From Oligoflexus sp. (GTDB lineage: Bacteria; Bdellovibrionota_B; Oligoflexia; Oligoflexales; Oligoflexaceae), in the NCBI GenBank assembly GCA_014377445.1, contig JACMPP010000020.1, forward strand, positions 1 through 64,000: a DNA stretch of 64,000 bases, in the 5' to 3' direction. Under the pieces are notes generated by a model. That model saw only the letters and a list, made by a program, of their open reading frames with translations. It did not search any database and was not told where the DNA came from. The translations under genes and the position numbers were made by a program. Every line of letters starts with the position of its first letter. The stretch's first letter is position 1. Positions 1-9,279 of the stretch are shown here, one piece after another.

Positions 1-2
1 AA

Positions 3-416
3 CCAACTAAGAAGGCTCCCCCGACCATAGCCGCACCGCTGCCGGTACCGACACCTTCTCCAGCCAAATCTGCGCCTCAGCGTGTCGTACAGAAGGCTGC
101 TCCGGTCCAGGCGCCGATGCCAAGCCCAGCTCCCACGAAGGTGGAGAAGGATGGACCCATCGCTCGCGCTTTGAGTTCAAACCGTCCTGGCATCCAGACA
201 ATCGGTCCCTTAAGCTTCAACATGGGCGCATTGGATTCCTGCCCTAGCAAATGTACACTCACTTTCAAAGACGCCTCCGGCGCCACCTTGAAAGCCGTCT
301 TCTTCAAAGGCGCCTACTATGACCAACTCAAGAAATCGAGTGGCAGCGTCTCTTTGACTGGAAGTACTCGCAAGGAATCAGGCGAACTCACCATCTTTAT
401 CCAAGACATAAGATAA
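3..416 (+). CDS. Hypothetical Pro/Ala-rich protein, C-terminal part (5' partial)
   Basis: The frame is open from the window edge, so only the last ~137 codons are seen and the true start lies upstream. The visible part begins with a Pro/Ala/Lys-rich stretch that looks like a flexible linker, followed by a compact C-terminal segment of about 85 residues with two cysteines (PSKC and DSCP) and alternating hydrophobic/charged residues. I do not recognise the family. The linker suggests an envelope or multi-domain protein, but that is inference. It ends 120 nt before rpmF. Confidence 0.6.
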   Translation, partial: PTKKAPPTIAAPLPVPTPSPAKSAPQRVVQKAAPVQAPMPSPAPTKVEKDGPIARALSSNRPGIQTIGPLSFNMGALDSCPSKCTLTFKDASGATLKAVFFKGAYYDQLKKSSGSVSLTGSTRKESGELTIFIQDIR

Positions 417-536
417 GCCCCCATTCGCTCAAAGAATGACCGACTCCCCACTTGACCCGTTCTTCATGAAACGGTAATAGGGTAGGTTCTTAAATTGGAA
501 CGTAACATCGCCCCGCGATGATAAGGAGTTATTCAT

Positions 537-755
537 ATGCCAGTACCAAAGAGACGCACGTCTGCCTCCAAACGTGATAAACGCCGTTCACACCACGCTA
601 TCAAATTGGGCGGACTTTCAGTTTGTTCGAACTGTAGCACCGTAAAACATCCTCACAGCATCTGTGAAGCTTGCGGCCACTACCGCGGCAAGCAATGGCT
701 TGAGCCAAAACAAATGAATAAATCGGAAGCAGGATTCGCTACAGGCGGAGAATAA
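537..755 (+). CDS. rpmF: 50S ribosomal protein L32
   Basis: Structural protein of the large ribosomal subunit. The 72-residue product starts with the typical MPVPKRRTSASKRDKRR basic N-terminus and carries the four-cysteine zinc site of L32 (CSNC and CEAC). The C-terminus is about 12 residues longer than many L32 proteins and non-conserved. A clear Shine-Dalgarno AAGGAG at 523-528 fixes the ATG. fabD follows 5 nt after the stop, and its SD lies inside the end of rpmF, so the two are probably coupled. In many bacteria plsX and fabH stand between rpmF and fabD; they are absent here. Confidence 0.96.
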   Translation: MPVPKRRTSASKRDKRRSHHAIKLGGLSVCSNCSTVKHPHSICEACGHYRGKQWLEPKQMNKSEAGFATGGE

Positions 756-760
756 TTCCG

Positions 761-1693
761 ATGCAAACGCTAGCCATGTTCCCTGGGCAAGGAAGCCAGT
801 ATGTGGGCATGGGGCAAAAGCTTCTCGAAGCTTTCCCCGCGACGAAGGCAACATTTGAAGAGGCAGAGGATGCTTCTAAAGTTGCCATTCGTCGTTTATG
901 CCTTGAAGGCCCTGAAGACGAGCTCAAGCTTACCGCCAATACTCAACCTTGTCTTCTCACTGTCAGCGTCGCCTATTGGCAGGTTCTCCGTGATGAACTC
1001 GGTCTGGATATAAAGTACTTTGCCGGACACAGTCTTGGCGAATACTCAGCTCTCGTGGCTGCGGGCAAACTCGATCTCGGTCGCGCCGCATTTCTCGTGA
1101 GACAACGTGGTGAAGCCATGCAAAGAGCCGTTCCCGCAGGGATCGGATCGATGGCTGCTATCATGAAAATGCCGACTGATCAGCTCGAGGCGCTTTGCTT
1201 AAAGCACTCCGAAGGTCCCTTCAGTATCGAACTTGCCAACTACAATAGCGACGCTCAGCTCGTTGTTGCGGGCCACAAGGAAGCAGTGAAAGCCCTTTGC
1301 GCCGAAGCTTCAACTCTTGGCGCCCGTTGTATTGATCTCCAGGTCAGCGCCCCTTTCCATTCAAGCCTCATGCAGCCGGCACGAAGCTATATGGAACCTC
1401 TGCTGCTTGAATCCACCTTTCATCAAAACGACACTCACATCATCCCCAATATCTCTGCTTTTGATGTGAAGGATTATTCGCCTCGCTTTCTGATTGAACA
1501 GATCGATGGTCCGGTCCGCTGGATGCAATCGATTGAAACGGCAAAAGCCCTTGGTTGCACCCGTTTCCTTGAGGTTGGCCCCGGCAAAGTCCTCACCGGT
1601 CTGGTCAAACGGATGGTTCCTAAGGATGGATTTGAAGTGCTTGGCACTGATGATATAGTTGAGGCGATTGCGGCTCTTGGGCAGCAGTCTTAA
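761..1693 (+). CDS. fabD: Malonyl-CoA:ACP transacylase
   Basis: Transfers malonyl from CoA to acyl carrier protein for fatty acid elongation in the cytoplasm. At 310 residues it has the normal family length. The GQGSQ oxyanion-hole motif is at 9-13, the nucleophile Ser91 lies in GHSLGE, Arg116 binds the malonyl carboxylate and His200 (SAPFH) completes the dyad; these match the E. coli enzyme almost residue for residue. The gene is read with rpmF and ends at the strong terminator at 1740-1775. Confidence 0.97.
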   Translation: MQTLAMFPGQGSQYVGMGQKLLEAFPATKATFEEAEDASKVAIRRLCLEGPEDELKLTANTQPCLLTVSVAYWQVLRDELGLDIKYFAGHSLGEYSALVAAGKLDLGRAAFLVRQRGEAMQRAVPAGIGSMAAIMKMPTDQLEALCLKHSEGPFSIELANYNSDAQLVVAGHKEAVKALCAEASTLGARCIDLQVSAPFHSSLMQPARSYMEPLLLESTFHQNDTHIIPNISAFDVKDYSPRFLIEQIDGPVRWMQSIETAKALGCTRFLEVGPGKVLTGLVKRMVPKDGFEVLGTDDIVEAIAALGQQS

Positions 1694-1698
1694 TCCAG

Positions 1699-1818
1699 TT
1701 TCTACTCACAAATTTCTAATTACTAATTTCAAAATCTAGAAAAAGCCCCTTCACCGCGAAGTGAAGGGGCTTTTTCCAAAAAATCAGTAAGTAGAAAGTA
1801 GTAATTTGTGAGTAGAAA
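1699..1818. repeat. 120-bp element with 16-bp perfect terminal inverted repeats
   Basis: Bases 1699-1714 are the exact reverse complement of 1803-1818. The interior holds the terminator hairpin and further short copies of the arm motif (for example GTAGAAAG at 1791-1798). The element fills the gap between two convergent genes and stops one base before the stop codon of the minus-strand gene. It could be an extended bidirectional terminator or a small palindromic repeat family. Confidence 0.7.
1740..1775. terminator. Bidirectional rho-independent terminator
   Basis: A 15-bp perfect stem (1740-1754 with 1761-1775) around a six-base loop, GC-rich in the middle, with A-tract on one side and T-tract on the other. 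It serves fabD on the plus strand and the iron-sulfur oxidoreductase on the minus strand. Confidence 0.95.
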
Positions 1819-3807
1819 TTAGATAAGACTGTCCGCCACGATCTCCGCGATGTCTTTGACCTGAACAGTCGCCTCCTTACCCTGCGACTTGATACCGTCA
1901 TTCATCATCGTCATACAGAAAGGACAAGCCGTCGCAACTGTGGTGGCACCGGTTGCAATCGCTTCCTTCGCACGGTTCTCGTTCACGCGCTCGCCGATTG
2001 TCTCCTCAAGCCACATACGACCGCCGCCCGCACCGCAGCAGAAGCCTTTTTCTTTGGCTCTGGGCATCTCGGTCAGCTTCACGCCTGGAACTTTAAGGAT
2101 CGCCTGACGAGGCTCGTCATACACTTGGTTATGACGACCGAGGTAACAGGAGTCATGGTAAGTGACTTCTTGAGTCTCAGCCGGAACTTCGCTCGACTTA
2201 ATTTTACCCGTCTTAACCAGGTCGGTAATCAGTTCACTATGGTGAATAACCTCCGCCTGGAAACCAAAGTCCGGATATTCGTTCTTGATCGTGTTGAAAC
2301 AGTGAGGACAACCCGTGACGATCTTCTTCACGCCGTATTTCTTCATCGTCCCGATGTTCTCTTGGATCTGTTGATCGGCGAGATATTCGTTACCGAGGCG
2401 ACGCGCGGTATCCCCGTTACAACGCTCTTCGGTTCCAAGGATCGAGAAACTGACCTGAGCCTTATCGAGGATCTTGGCGATCGATTTGGAAACTTTTGTA
2501 TAACGATCGTCATAACTGCCTGCACAACCAACCCAGAAGAGATATTCAACATCGCTCTTCTGCGCCATCGTTGTGACCGGCAAATCCTTAGCCCAGTCCG
2601 CGCGGTTCGAGGGACTGAAAGCCCAGGGACTGCCGTTGTTCTCAAGGTTCCTAAAGGTCGCTTGTGCTTCTTCCGGGAAGGCGCCTTCCGTCATGGTCAA
2701 ATAGCGGCGCATATCGACGATAGCCGGTATATGCTCGATATAGAGAGGACAGGCTTCCATACATGCACCACAGGTCGTACATGACCAGAGTTCGTCAGGC
2801 GTTACAAAGCTGCCGCCGATGAGGGGACGATGCTCGGCTTCCGGTGTCGTTGTATGATTGATAAGAGAGTACTTGATATCGTGCATGATTTTGCGAGGAT
2901 CGAGAGGCTTGCCAGTCACGTTAGCCGGACAAACTTCGGTACAACGACCGCACTCCACACAGGTGTAGGAATCGAGAAGTTGTTTCCACGTGAATTCTTC
3001 GGGCTTGTGAACACCGAATGACTCAGCATTTTCATCGAAGATCATAGGACGCAAACGGCCGCGTTTGTGATGGTTGCGGAAGAAGATATTAGGCCAGACC
3101 CAAATCAAATGCTGGTGCTTTGAATAGGGTAGGAAAGTCATGAATCCAAAAAGCACGAAGCTGTGAACCCAGAACATGCCCTTATCAAATAGTTGCCAGT
3201 CGCTGACGACGCCAGAGAAAACACCGGCTAAAGCATGTCCGACCGGAACCGCGCCCGCTGGAATCAAACCTGCCTGGGCCCGTGATCCGACAAGAATGAG
3301 CGAAGTGAAAACCAGAGCGGCGATAAAGGCTAGAACGTACATGGCGTCGACACGCGAGGACTTCTCAAGGCCTTGAAAGCGCTTGGGGGGGAAAGCGAGA
3401 CGGCGCACGACTGCAAAGATCATAGCCAGAAGCACGATAGTGTTACCAAAGTCCTGTGACCAAAGGAAGACACGGTAAGCCGCGGTATCTTCACCAAGTA
3501 GAAGTCCGAAGTGAAAACTTGGGAATATGCCTGAGATCAAAACCTCGAGGGTCCCGAGCGATACGATGACAAAGCCCCAGAAAATGAAGGCATGCATAAT
3601 TCCGGCGACGGGATCACTAAACATTTTTTGCTGAATAAAGCCGAAGTTTAGAGTCTCAGCGATACGCCTCGGAATATTGGTAAGACGGTTTTCCTCTTTG
3701 CCTTTTCCTGTCTCAAATCGTTGCCATATCTTGAGAAGGTTCTTCCCAAAAAAACCAAACGTGGCAATGACTAAGATAGCGTATAAAATGTTTCCTAAGT
3801 AGCTCAC
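1819..3807 (-). CDS. Membrane-anchored Fe-S oxidoreductase with CCG domains (HdrD/GlpC-like)
   Basis: Likely a membrane electron-transfer protein passing electrons between an unknown soluble donor and quinone. I chose the GTG at 3807 (662 residues) because the protein's first membrane segment starts right after it and GGGAG lies upstream; the open frame continues to 4050 but that extension is not protein-like. Residues ~1-230 form several membrane helices like the gamma subunit of nitrate reductase. Two ferredoxin-type 4Fe-4S motifs follow ([12 protein letters not shown] near 283-293 and [12 protein letters not shown] near 343-353), then two cysteine-rich CCG domains (GCPHC, CCGAGGG, CPFC). 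This architecture is common beside fatty-acid oxidation and ETF genes; no partner is adjacent here. Confidence 0.88.
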   Translation of the reverse strand: MSYLGNILYAILVIATFGFFGKNLLKIWQRFETGKGKEENRLTNIPRRIAETLNFGFIQQKMFSDPVAGIMHAFIFWGFVIVSLGTLEVLISGIFPSFHFGLLLGEDTAAYRVFLWSQDFGNTIVLLAMIFAVVRRLAFPPKRFQGLEKSSRVDAMYVLAFIAALVFTSLILVGSRAQAGLIPAGAVPVGHALAGVFSGVVSDWQLFDKGMFWVHSFVLFGFMTFLPYSKHQHLIWVWPNIFFRNHHKRGRLRPMIFDENAESFGVHKPEEFTWKQLLDSYTCVECGRCTEVCPANVTGKPLDPRKIMHDIKYSLINHTTTPEAEHRPLIGGSFVTPDELWSCTTCGACMEACPLYIEHIPAIVDMRRYLTMTEGAFPEEAQATFRNLENNGSPWAFSPSNRADWAKDLPVTTMAQKSDVEYLFWVGCAGSYDDRYTKVSKSIAKILDKAQVSFSILGTEERCNGDTARRLGNEYLADQQIQENIGTMKKYGVKKIVTGCPHCFNTIKNEYPDFGFQAEVIHHSELITDLVKTGKIKSSEVPAETQEVTYHDSCYLGRHNQVYDEPRQAILKVPGVKLTEMPRAKEKGFCCGAGGGRMWLEETIGERVNENRAKEAIATGATTVATACPFCMTMMNDGIKSQGKEATVQVKDIAEIVADSLI

Positions 3808-3856
3808 CTGCGTGCTCCCTTGACGTATGCTGTTTCCAAGGACGGGACTTTGATTG

Positions 3857-3870
3857 CCATTGATCAATGG
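3857..3870. promoter_or_regulatory. 14-bp perfect palindrome upstream of the Fe-S oxidoreductase
   Basis: CCATTGATCAATGG reads the same on both strands and lies 50 nt upstream of the GTG at 3807, where a promoter would be expected. It could be a repressor or activator site. No regulator can be assigned. Confidence 0.4.
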
Positions 3871-3961
3871 TTCAAAATATAGAGAGCTTAGGCTCTTGTC
3901 GAGGATGAAGCGTAAAAAACAGAAGTCTGTTTGCTTCAATTTTGCGTGGCTGGGCGGTATG

Positions 3962-4348
3962 TTAGCTGCGTTTCGCCGATTGGGATGCGACAAAGCGTCT
4001 TTTGTCGTGAACTTTAAGCCTATCGAAAGCTTTATGAAAGGCATTCTCACTTTGCCAGGCCTGAAGCATCATGCGATGCGTCTCGTATTGAACGCGCGCT
4101 TCCAGACCTTCGCCAAGGACGGCGATGTATTGATCAAGTTTGGCGAGGTAGTCGGGATGCGTCAGGGCTTCACGATCGGCCTGAGAGCCTTTGCTCGAAC
4201 AAGATTTCTTAATGCTTCTTAGAACTTGAGGGAAAAGTTCGGCCAAACGCGCGGCAACCTGCAGAGACTGACGACTCTGTTGCGCATGACGTCTTGCCCT
4301 CTCGGCAAGTTCGTCTGGATTAATTTTACGTTTTCCCTGTTGCTGCAT
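3962..4348 (-). CDS. Hypothetical small basic helical protein
   Basis: A 128-residue protein of unknown function. The start is set by an excellent AGGAGG four bases before the ATG at 4348; a longer open frame upstream lacks such a site. The sequence is rich in Arg, Lys, Gln and Ala and predicted helical from its pattern ([19 protein letters not shown] at the N-terminus), without signal peptide or membrane segment. It lies divergent to the sufR-like gene, so the dyad at 4450-4482 could affect both. Confidence 0.72.
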   Translation of the reverse strand: MQQQGKRKINPDELAERARRHAQQSRQSLQVAARLAELFPQVLRSIKKSCSSKGSQADREALTHPDYLAKLDQYIAVLGEGLEARVQYETHRMMLQAWQSENAFHKAFDRLKVHDKRRFVASQSAKRS

Positions 4349-4449
4349 CGGGCCTCCTGTACTAACAGAGTGTAGTGCATATTTCACCGTCCCGCTAGGT
4401 CTCTTGAGCCTTGCCAAACTGCCTTCAATCCCCTGTAAAACATAACGAA

Positions 4450-4482
4450 ATAAAATGTTGATAGATTTAGTAAACATTTTAT
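4450..4482. promoter_or_regulatory. 10-bp perfect inverted repeat, candidate operator of the suf operon
   Basis: ATAAAATGTT at 4450-4459 is exactly complementary to AACATTTTAT at 4473-4482, separated by 13 bases. It covers the -35 and most of the -10 of the predicted suf promoter, a typical repressor position. The adjacent Rrf2-type regulator is the obvious candidate ligand, by inference. Confidence 0.55.
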
Positions 4483-4485
4483 CTT
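4458..4485 (+). promoter_or_regulatory. Candidate sigma70-type promoter for the suf operon
   Basis: TTGATA at 4458-4463 and TATCTT at 4480-4485 with a 16-base spacer, about 70 nt upstream of the sufR-like GTG. Match is moderate; overlap with the dyad raises its credibility. Confidence 0.4.
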
Positions 4486-4553
4486 AGAATCGCGAAATGT
4501 ATAGCTGTCCGCTAAACATTGGCTCGATTGTTCGCATAAAAAGGAGACGGTTT

Positions 4554-5102
4554 GTGAATCTGACATCGCGCAGCCGTTATGCTTTGAAAATTATGCTCGA
4601 CCTTGGTCATAGACGAAACGATCCCTTGGTTCGTCGACAGGAAATAGCCGCTAGACAAGGTATTCCTTCCAAATATCTAGACCAAATTCTGATTCGATTA
4701 CGCCGGGCCGAACTGGTTGAAAGCGTCCGGGGCCGCACCGGTGGCTATCGTATAGGGCGAGAGATTGACCGCATCAGTATCTGGGAAGTCTTTCGAGCCG
4801 TTGAGGATGGGATTTATCCCGTTGAATGTGTCGATGAACACCAGGGTTGTGAACATATGCAAAGCTGTGCTGCCGTAGAACCCTGGCAAATCATATTTGA
4901 AGCCATGCGGAACTGCCTCGAAGGCATGACCCTCATGGATTTTGAAAAACGTTTTGGAAACAGTCAGAATAACTCCAGCGATGGAGTCCAAGAATGCCGA
5001 CAAGGACGAGAGCCGTTTCGCTCCCAGTTGGAAGCCGTGAAGCACGGACTGCTCTGCAAGAACCTTGCCCTTATTGAGGAATCCAGTGATGACGACCGAT
5101 AA
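4554..5102 (+). CDS. Rrf2/IscR-family Fe-S cluster-sensing regulator of the suf operon
   Basis: Probable autoregulated transcription factor for iron-sulfur cluster assembly. The GTG at 4554 is preceded by AAGGAG and gives 182 residues starting [17 protein letters not shown], the classic Rrf2 winged-helix start; the [18 protein letters not shown] segment is the family's DNA-binding wing. Three cysteines spaced C-x6-C-x5-C ([15 protein letters not shown]) occupy the place of the IscR [2Fe-2S] ligands. The C-terminus is longer than usual. Its stop overlaps the sufB start by 14 nt, so regulator and SufB are translationally coupled. Confidence 0.88.
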   Translation: MNLTSRSRYALKIMLDLGHRRNDPLVRRQEIAARQGIPSKYLDQILIRLRRAELVESVRGRTGGYRIGREIDRISIWEVFRAVEDGIYPVECVDEHQGCEHMQSCAAVEPWQIIFEAMRNCLEGMTLMDFEKRFGNSQNNSSDGVQECRQGREPFRSQLEAVKHGLLCKNLALIEESSDDDR

Positions 5103-6537
5103 CGAAACGACAAGCCCACTCGCCCAACGCGAATATAAATATGGCTTCGTCAGCGATGTCGAGACCGAAGAATTCCCGCGCGGTTTGAGTGAAGATATCG
5201 TCCGCCGTATTTCAGCCGTCAAGAACGAGCCGGAATTCGTGCTGGATTTCCGCTTGAAAGCCTATCGTCACTGGCTCACTCTCACCGAGCCTACCTGGGC
5301 GCAGGTGGAATATCCCCTCGTCGACTTCCAGGCAATTCAATATTATTCCGCCCCCAAAAACAAAGGCGACGGCCCAAAGAGTCTGAGCGAGATCGATCCT
5401 GAGCTTCTCGCCACCTTCAACCGCCTCGGCATTCCTCTAGGTGAGCAACAACGCATCTCAGGTGTCGCCGTCGACGTGGTCTTCGACTCTGTATCCCTCG
5501 GCACGACTCACCAAGCCGAGCTCGAAGAACTTGGCGTCATCTTCTGCAGTCTCTCAGAAGCGATCCAAAACCATCCTGAACTCGTGAAGAAGTATTTGGG
5601 TAAAGTCGTTCCCTACAAAGACAACTATTACGCAACACTCAACTCGGCGGTCTTCACAGACGGCTCGTTCTGCTATATCCCCAAAGGCGTTCGCTGCCCT
5701 CTCGATCTCAGCACCTACTTCCGCATCAATGCGGCTGGTACCGGTCAGTTCGAAAGAACTTTGCTGATCGCTGACTCGGATTCCTATGTGAGTTATCTCG
5801 AAGGCTGCACAGCACCGCAACGCGATGAGAATCAGTTGCACGCCGCTGTCGTCGAACTCATCGCGATGGACAACGCTCAAATCAAATACTCGACCGTTCA
5901 AAACTGGTACGCGGGCAACGCCGAAGGCAAGGGCGGTATCTATAATTTCGTGACCAAACGCGGTCTCTGCCAAGGCAAGAACTCGCGCATCTCCTGGACC
6001 CAGGTGGAGGCCGGATCGGCGATCACCTGGAAATATCCAAGCTGTATTCTGCAAGGTGACGGTTCGCGCGGCGAGTTCTACTCCGTGGCACTGACCAACA
6101 ATAAGATGCAGGCCGACACCGGCACCAAGATGATTCACATCGGCAAGAACACCAAGAGCCGCATCATCTCCAAAGGCATCTCAGCAGAAGAGTCGTCCAA
6201 CACCTACCGTGGGCTGGTCAAGATCATGCCGTCGGCTGAAGGCGCACGGAACCACTCGCAATGTGACTCGCTGCTCGTCGGCGACAAATGCAGCGCCAAT
6301 ACTTATCCCTATATCGAAGTCAAAAATAATACGGCTGTCATCGAACATGAAGCCACGACCTCCAAGATCAGCGGCGAGCAAATCTTCTATCTCAAATCCC
6401 GGGGCCTGGAAGAAGAACAGGCGATCGGCCTTCTGCTTAACGGCTTCTGTAAGGAAGTTTTCAAGGAGCTCCCACTTGAGTTCTCGGTGGAAGCGGTCAA
6501 GTTGCTGGAAATGAAACTCGAAGGTAGCGTCGGTTAA
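5089..6537 (+). CDS. sufB: Fe-S cluster assembly protein SufB
   Basis: Core scaffold subunit of the SufBCD complex, which builds Fe-S clusters in the cytoplasm. The ATG at 5089 with GAGGA eight bases upstream yields 482 residues; an earlier ATG at 5065 lacks a site and adds only eight residues. The body has the hallmark SufB stretches ([32 protein letters not shown], and [12 protein letters not shown] near the C-terminus). Length is normal for SufB. Followed 25 nt later by sufC. Confidence 0.96.
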   Translation: MTTDNETTSPLAQREYKYGFVSDVETEEFPRGLSEDIVRRISAVKNEPEFVLDFRLKAYRHWLTLTEPTWAQVEYPLVDFQAIQYYSAPKNKGDGPKSLSEIDPELLATFNRLGIPLGEQQRISGVAVDVVFDSVSLGTTHQAELEELGVIFCSLSEAIQNHPELVKKYLGKVVPYKDNYYATLNSAVFTDGSFCYIPKGVRCPLDLSTYFRINAAGTGQFERTLLIADSDSYVSYLEGCTAPQRDENQLHAAVVELIAMDNAQIKYSTVQNWYAGNAEGKGGIYNFVTKRGLCQGKNSRISWTQVEAGSAITWKYPSCILQGDGSRGEFYSVALTNNKMQADTGTKMIHIGKNTKSRIISKGISAEESSNTYRGLVKIMPSAEGARNHSQCDSLLVGDKCSANTYPYIEVKNNTAVIEHEATTSKISGEQIFYLKSRGLEEEQAIGLLLNGFCKEVFKELPLEFSVEAVKLLEMKLEGSVG

Positions 6538-6562
6538 GTTAATTCTGGAGTAAGAGTCATTT

Positions 6563-7315
6563 ATGTTGAACATCGAAAACCTACACGTCCGCGTCGAAGA
6601 AAAAGAAGTCCTCAAAGGACTGAATCTCCATATTAAAGCGGGTGAAATTCACGCGATCATGGGGCCCAACGGCAGCGGCAAAAGTACTCTGTCAAAGGTC
6701 ATCGCCGGTCATCCCGAGTATACCGTGACCTCGGGCTCCATTACTTATGACGTGAACTTCCGTCCCAAAAATGTTCTGGAAATGCAACCCGACGAGAGAG
6801 CGCGCAACGGCCTTTTCCTCGCTTTTCAATATCCGGTCGAAATCCCCGGTATCCCCAACGTCGAGTTCCTGCGCGCGGCCTTCAACGCCGTCTGTAAGCA
6901 CCAGGGCGTGGATCCGATGGAGACAAAGGCCTTCGACGCTTTTGTTCGTGAGAAAGCCAAGATGCTCGAGATCGATTCCAGCTTTTTGGACCGCGAACTG
7001 AACGTGGACCTTTCGGGTGGGGAAAAGAAGCGCAACGAAATTCTCCAGATGGCGGTTTTGAATCCGCGTCTGGCTCTTCTCGACGAGACCGACTCCGGCC
7101 TCGATGTTGATTCTCTTCGAATCGTCTCGGAAGGTGTAAACAAGCTCAAAACCGAAGATAACGCGATCGTCATGATCACACACTATCACCGGATTCTAAA
7201 CTATATCAAACCTGACTTTGTACACGTCCTGGCCGATGGCCGCATCGTGCGATCGGGCGACGTTTCACTCGCGCTTGAAATCGAAGATCGCGGTTACGAC
7301 TGGCTACTGAATTAA
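6563..7315 (+). CDS. sufC: Fe-S cluster assembly ATPase SufC
   Basis: ABC-type ATPase that energises SufBCD. It has 250 residues with Walker A GPNGSGKST at 34-42, the SufC-specific Q-loop neighbourhood LAFQYPVEIPG, the signature LSGGEKKRNEI and Walker B LALLDETDSGLDVD, where the DETDSGLD form is diagnostic of SufC rather than transporter ATPases. No membrane segment. sufD starts 9 nt after its stop with an AAGGAGG site overlapping the spacer. Confidence 0.97.
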   Translation: MLNIENLHVRVEEKEVLKGLNLHIKAGEIHAIMGPNGSGKSTLSKVIAGHPEYTVTSGSITYDVNFRPKNVLEMQPDERARNGLFLAFQYPVEIPGIPNVEFLRAAFNAVCKHQGVDPMETKAFDAFVREKAKMLEIDSSFLDRELNVDLSGGEKKRNEILQMAVLNPRLALLDETDSGLDVDSLRIVSEGVNKLKTEDNAIVMITHYHRILNYIKPDFVHVLADGRIVRSGDVSLALEIEDRGYDWLLN

Positions 7316-7324
7316 GGAGGTCTC

Positions 7325-8596
7325 GTGTCGACAGCATTTGAAACAGCATTTCAAGACCTCGCTTCGGAACCGCAGTGGAACCCGGCCTGGCTGCGCGATC
7401 TTCGTCAACGATCCTACGATCGATTTATTGAAACCGGACTGCCCTCGCGTCGCGACGAAAGTTGGAAATATACGAGTACACGCAGTTTGGGCGAAGCCAG
7501 CTTTGGCTTGTCCAAAAACGCTTCCATCAGCCGCATCGTCGTCGAGCGTCTGAGCGTGAAAGATGCTCATCGTCTGGTCTTTATCAACGGCGTGTATAAC
7601 GAAGAATTTTCGATCCTGCCGAGCGATGTTTCCGTTGTTGCGCTCAGCGAAGCGATGAAAACCGAGCGGGATCTTATTCTCCCCCTCTTGGGTGAAAACG
7701 AAGATATCCTGGCCGTATTGAATCAGGCCTTTTTCTCAAGCGGCGTCATGCTTCGCGTGAAGAAGAACACTAAGGTTCAAAAACCTTTGCAGTTCCTCTT
7801 CCTCCAATCCCAGGAAGCAGCGGCAACAGGAGCGATTATCAGCCCCCGCAATATCGTCTTTGTTGAAAGCGGAGCGGAAGTTCATATTGTCGAAAGCCAC
7901 TTTGGTCAGACCCAGCATTTTACCAATGCTGTGACCGATGTCTTCGTCAAAGATCAGGCCTACTGCCAATATCTTTTAGAGCGATCTATCGGCCCCGAAA
8001 CGCGCTATGTAAGCAAACACAGCTTTCATATCGGCCGTGACGCGCGGGTTGAGACTTTCAACCTCGCTCTTGGCGGCAAGCTCAATCGCAGTCATCTCGA
8101 ATTCCGTCTGACCGCCCCAGGTGGTTCCGCGAAACTCGACGGTCTCTACATCGCGCGTGGCGACAACCATATCGACAATGTGACTGAAGTCCTTCACCTG
8201 GCTCCGAACACGAGCAGCACACAGCTCTACAAAGGCGTGCTTGAAGACAAAAGCCGCGCGGTCTTCAATGGCAAGATCACGATCGTTAAGGACGCTCAAC
8301 ATGTTGATGCTCAGCAGTTGAACAAAAACCTCCTGATGAGTCCGGACGCGGAAGTCGACAGTCGACCTCAACTGGCCATCGATGCCAATGATGTGAAGTG
8401 CTCTCACGGCGCCAGCATCGGTCAGATCGATGAACAGGAACTTTTTTATCTCCAAAGCCGGGCCATTTCTCGCGAAGATGCTAAAGCTATGCTGGCCAGT
8501 GCTTTTGTCGGCGACGTCGTCGGCCGTATCAGCGGCAAACATTTCACAAAACATGTGCAGGATGTTCTGCAGAGTTTTGGGAGCGCAAGAACGTGA
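7325..8596 (+). CDS. sufD: Fe-S cluster assembly protein SufD
   Basis: Second scaffold subunit of SufBCD, paralogous to SufB. It starts with GTG at 7325 behind AAGGAGG and has 423 residues. The N-terminal region shows the SufD helical part with SRRDESWKYTS; the C-terminal beta-helix ends in the conserved KCSHGASIGQIDEQELFYLQ block that carries the functional histidine of SufD. Its TGA overlaps a GTG at 8593, but the better start of the next gene is at 8626. Confidence 0.95.
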   Translation: MSTAFETAFQDLASEPQWNPAWLRDLRQRSYDRFIETGLPSRRDESWKYTSTRSLGEASFGLSKNASISRIVVERLSVKDAHRLVFINGVYNEEFSILPSDVSVVALSEAMKTERDLILPLLGENEDILAVLNQAFFSSGVMLRVKKNTKVQKPLQFLFLQSQEAAATGAIISPRNIVFVESGAEVHIVESHFGQTQHFTNAVTDVFVKDQAYCQYLLERSIGPETRYVSKHSFHIGRDARVETFNLALGGKLNRSHLEFRLTAPGGSAKLDGLYIARGDNHIDNVTEVLHLAPNTSSTQLYKGVLEDKSRAVFNGKITIVKDAQHVDAQQLNKNLLMSPDAEVDSRPQLAIDANDVKCSHGASIGQIDEQELFYLQSRAISREDAKAMLASAFVGDVVGRISGKHFTKHVQDVLQSFGSART

Positions 8597-8625
8597 GTGA
8601 ATTAAACTCTGCAAAGGAGTCCGTA

Positions 8626-9192
8626 ATGGACGTTAAGATGATGGTGCAACCCACACCCAATCCTTATGCGAAGAAGATCATTGTCAACTACGACGTGAAG
8701 TCGGCAGGAAAAATCACATTCTCTACTGGGGAGGATTGTGCTCACATTCCATTGGCCAAGGCTCTCTTCGAAATCAAGAGTGTGACACAAGTCCACTTCT
8801 TCGAAAACGCAATCACCGTGACGGTCGATGGCTCGATCTCCTGGGATGAAGTCCTTGAGGAAGGTCGCCGACTGATCAAGGCCCTTCTCCCCGAGCATGA
8901 AGCCGACTTCCTTTCGCCCGACGAGAAACGCCGGACCGAGATGAGCCCTGAGCTTCGGCAGATCGAAGCGATCCTCGATCGCACCATCCGTCCTGCCTTG
9001 CAAGGTGATGGCGGGGATCTGCAGGTTCTTGGCCTCGAAGGCAACTTCCTGACCATTCGTTATGAGGGCGCCTGCGGAACTTGTCCAAGCAGCGTGACAG
9101 GGACTTTGTCAGCTATGCAAAATATTCTCAGAGAAGAATTTCATCCTGAGATCGAAATTATTCCTCTCCAAGAGGACGAAGCCGCTCATTGA
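8626..9192 (+). CDS. Nfu-type Fe-S cluster carrier (Nfu_N plus NifU C-terminal domain)
   Basis: Likely carries assembled clusters from SufBCD to target proteins. ATG 8626 is chosen because AAAGGAG stands six bases upstream; the alternative GTG at 8593 would overlap sufD. Of 188 residues, ~5-95 form the Nfu N-terminal domain (QPTPNPYAKKI) and ~108-180 the NifU-like domain with LQGDGGDLQVL and the cluster-binding Cys150-x2-Cys153 (GACGTCPSS). It closes the suf operon. No cysteine desulfurase (SufS) or sulfur acceptor (SufE/SufU) is encoded in the operon. Confidence 0.92.
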   Translation: MDVKMMVQPTPNPYAKKIIVNYDVKSAGKITFSTGEDCAHIPLAKALFEIKSVTQVHFFENAITVTVDGSISWDEVLEEGRRLIKALLPEHEADFLSPDEKRRTEMSPELRQIEAILDRTIRPALQGDGGDLQVLGLEGNFLTIRYEGACGTCPSSVTGTLSAMQNILREEFHPEIEIIPLQEDEAAH

Positions 9193-9219
9193 TTCTCGAG
9201 AGCTTCTGTATGCAAATCA

Positions 9220-9254
9220 CCAAGAGCCCAGCGTGTCATGCGCTGGGCTCTTGG
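9220..9254. terminator. Terminator hairpin between suf operon and convergent genes
   Basis: A 14-bp perfect, GC-rich stem (9220-9233 with 9241-9254) with a seven-base loop. A T-run (TTTTT) occurs about 12 bases downstream on the plus side, so it is a somewhat atypical terminator but well placed after the Nfu gene. Confidence 0.75.
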
Positions 9255-9279
9255 AGGTCTGTGCTGATTTTTCCGGCTT

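Noticed and set aside
2125-2784. 219-codon open frame on the plus strand
   Set aside because: Antisense to the CCG and 4Fe-4S part of the iron-sulfur oxidoreductase.
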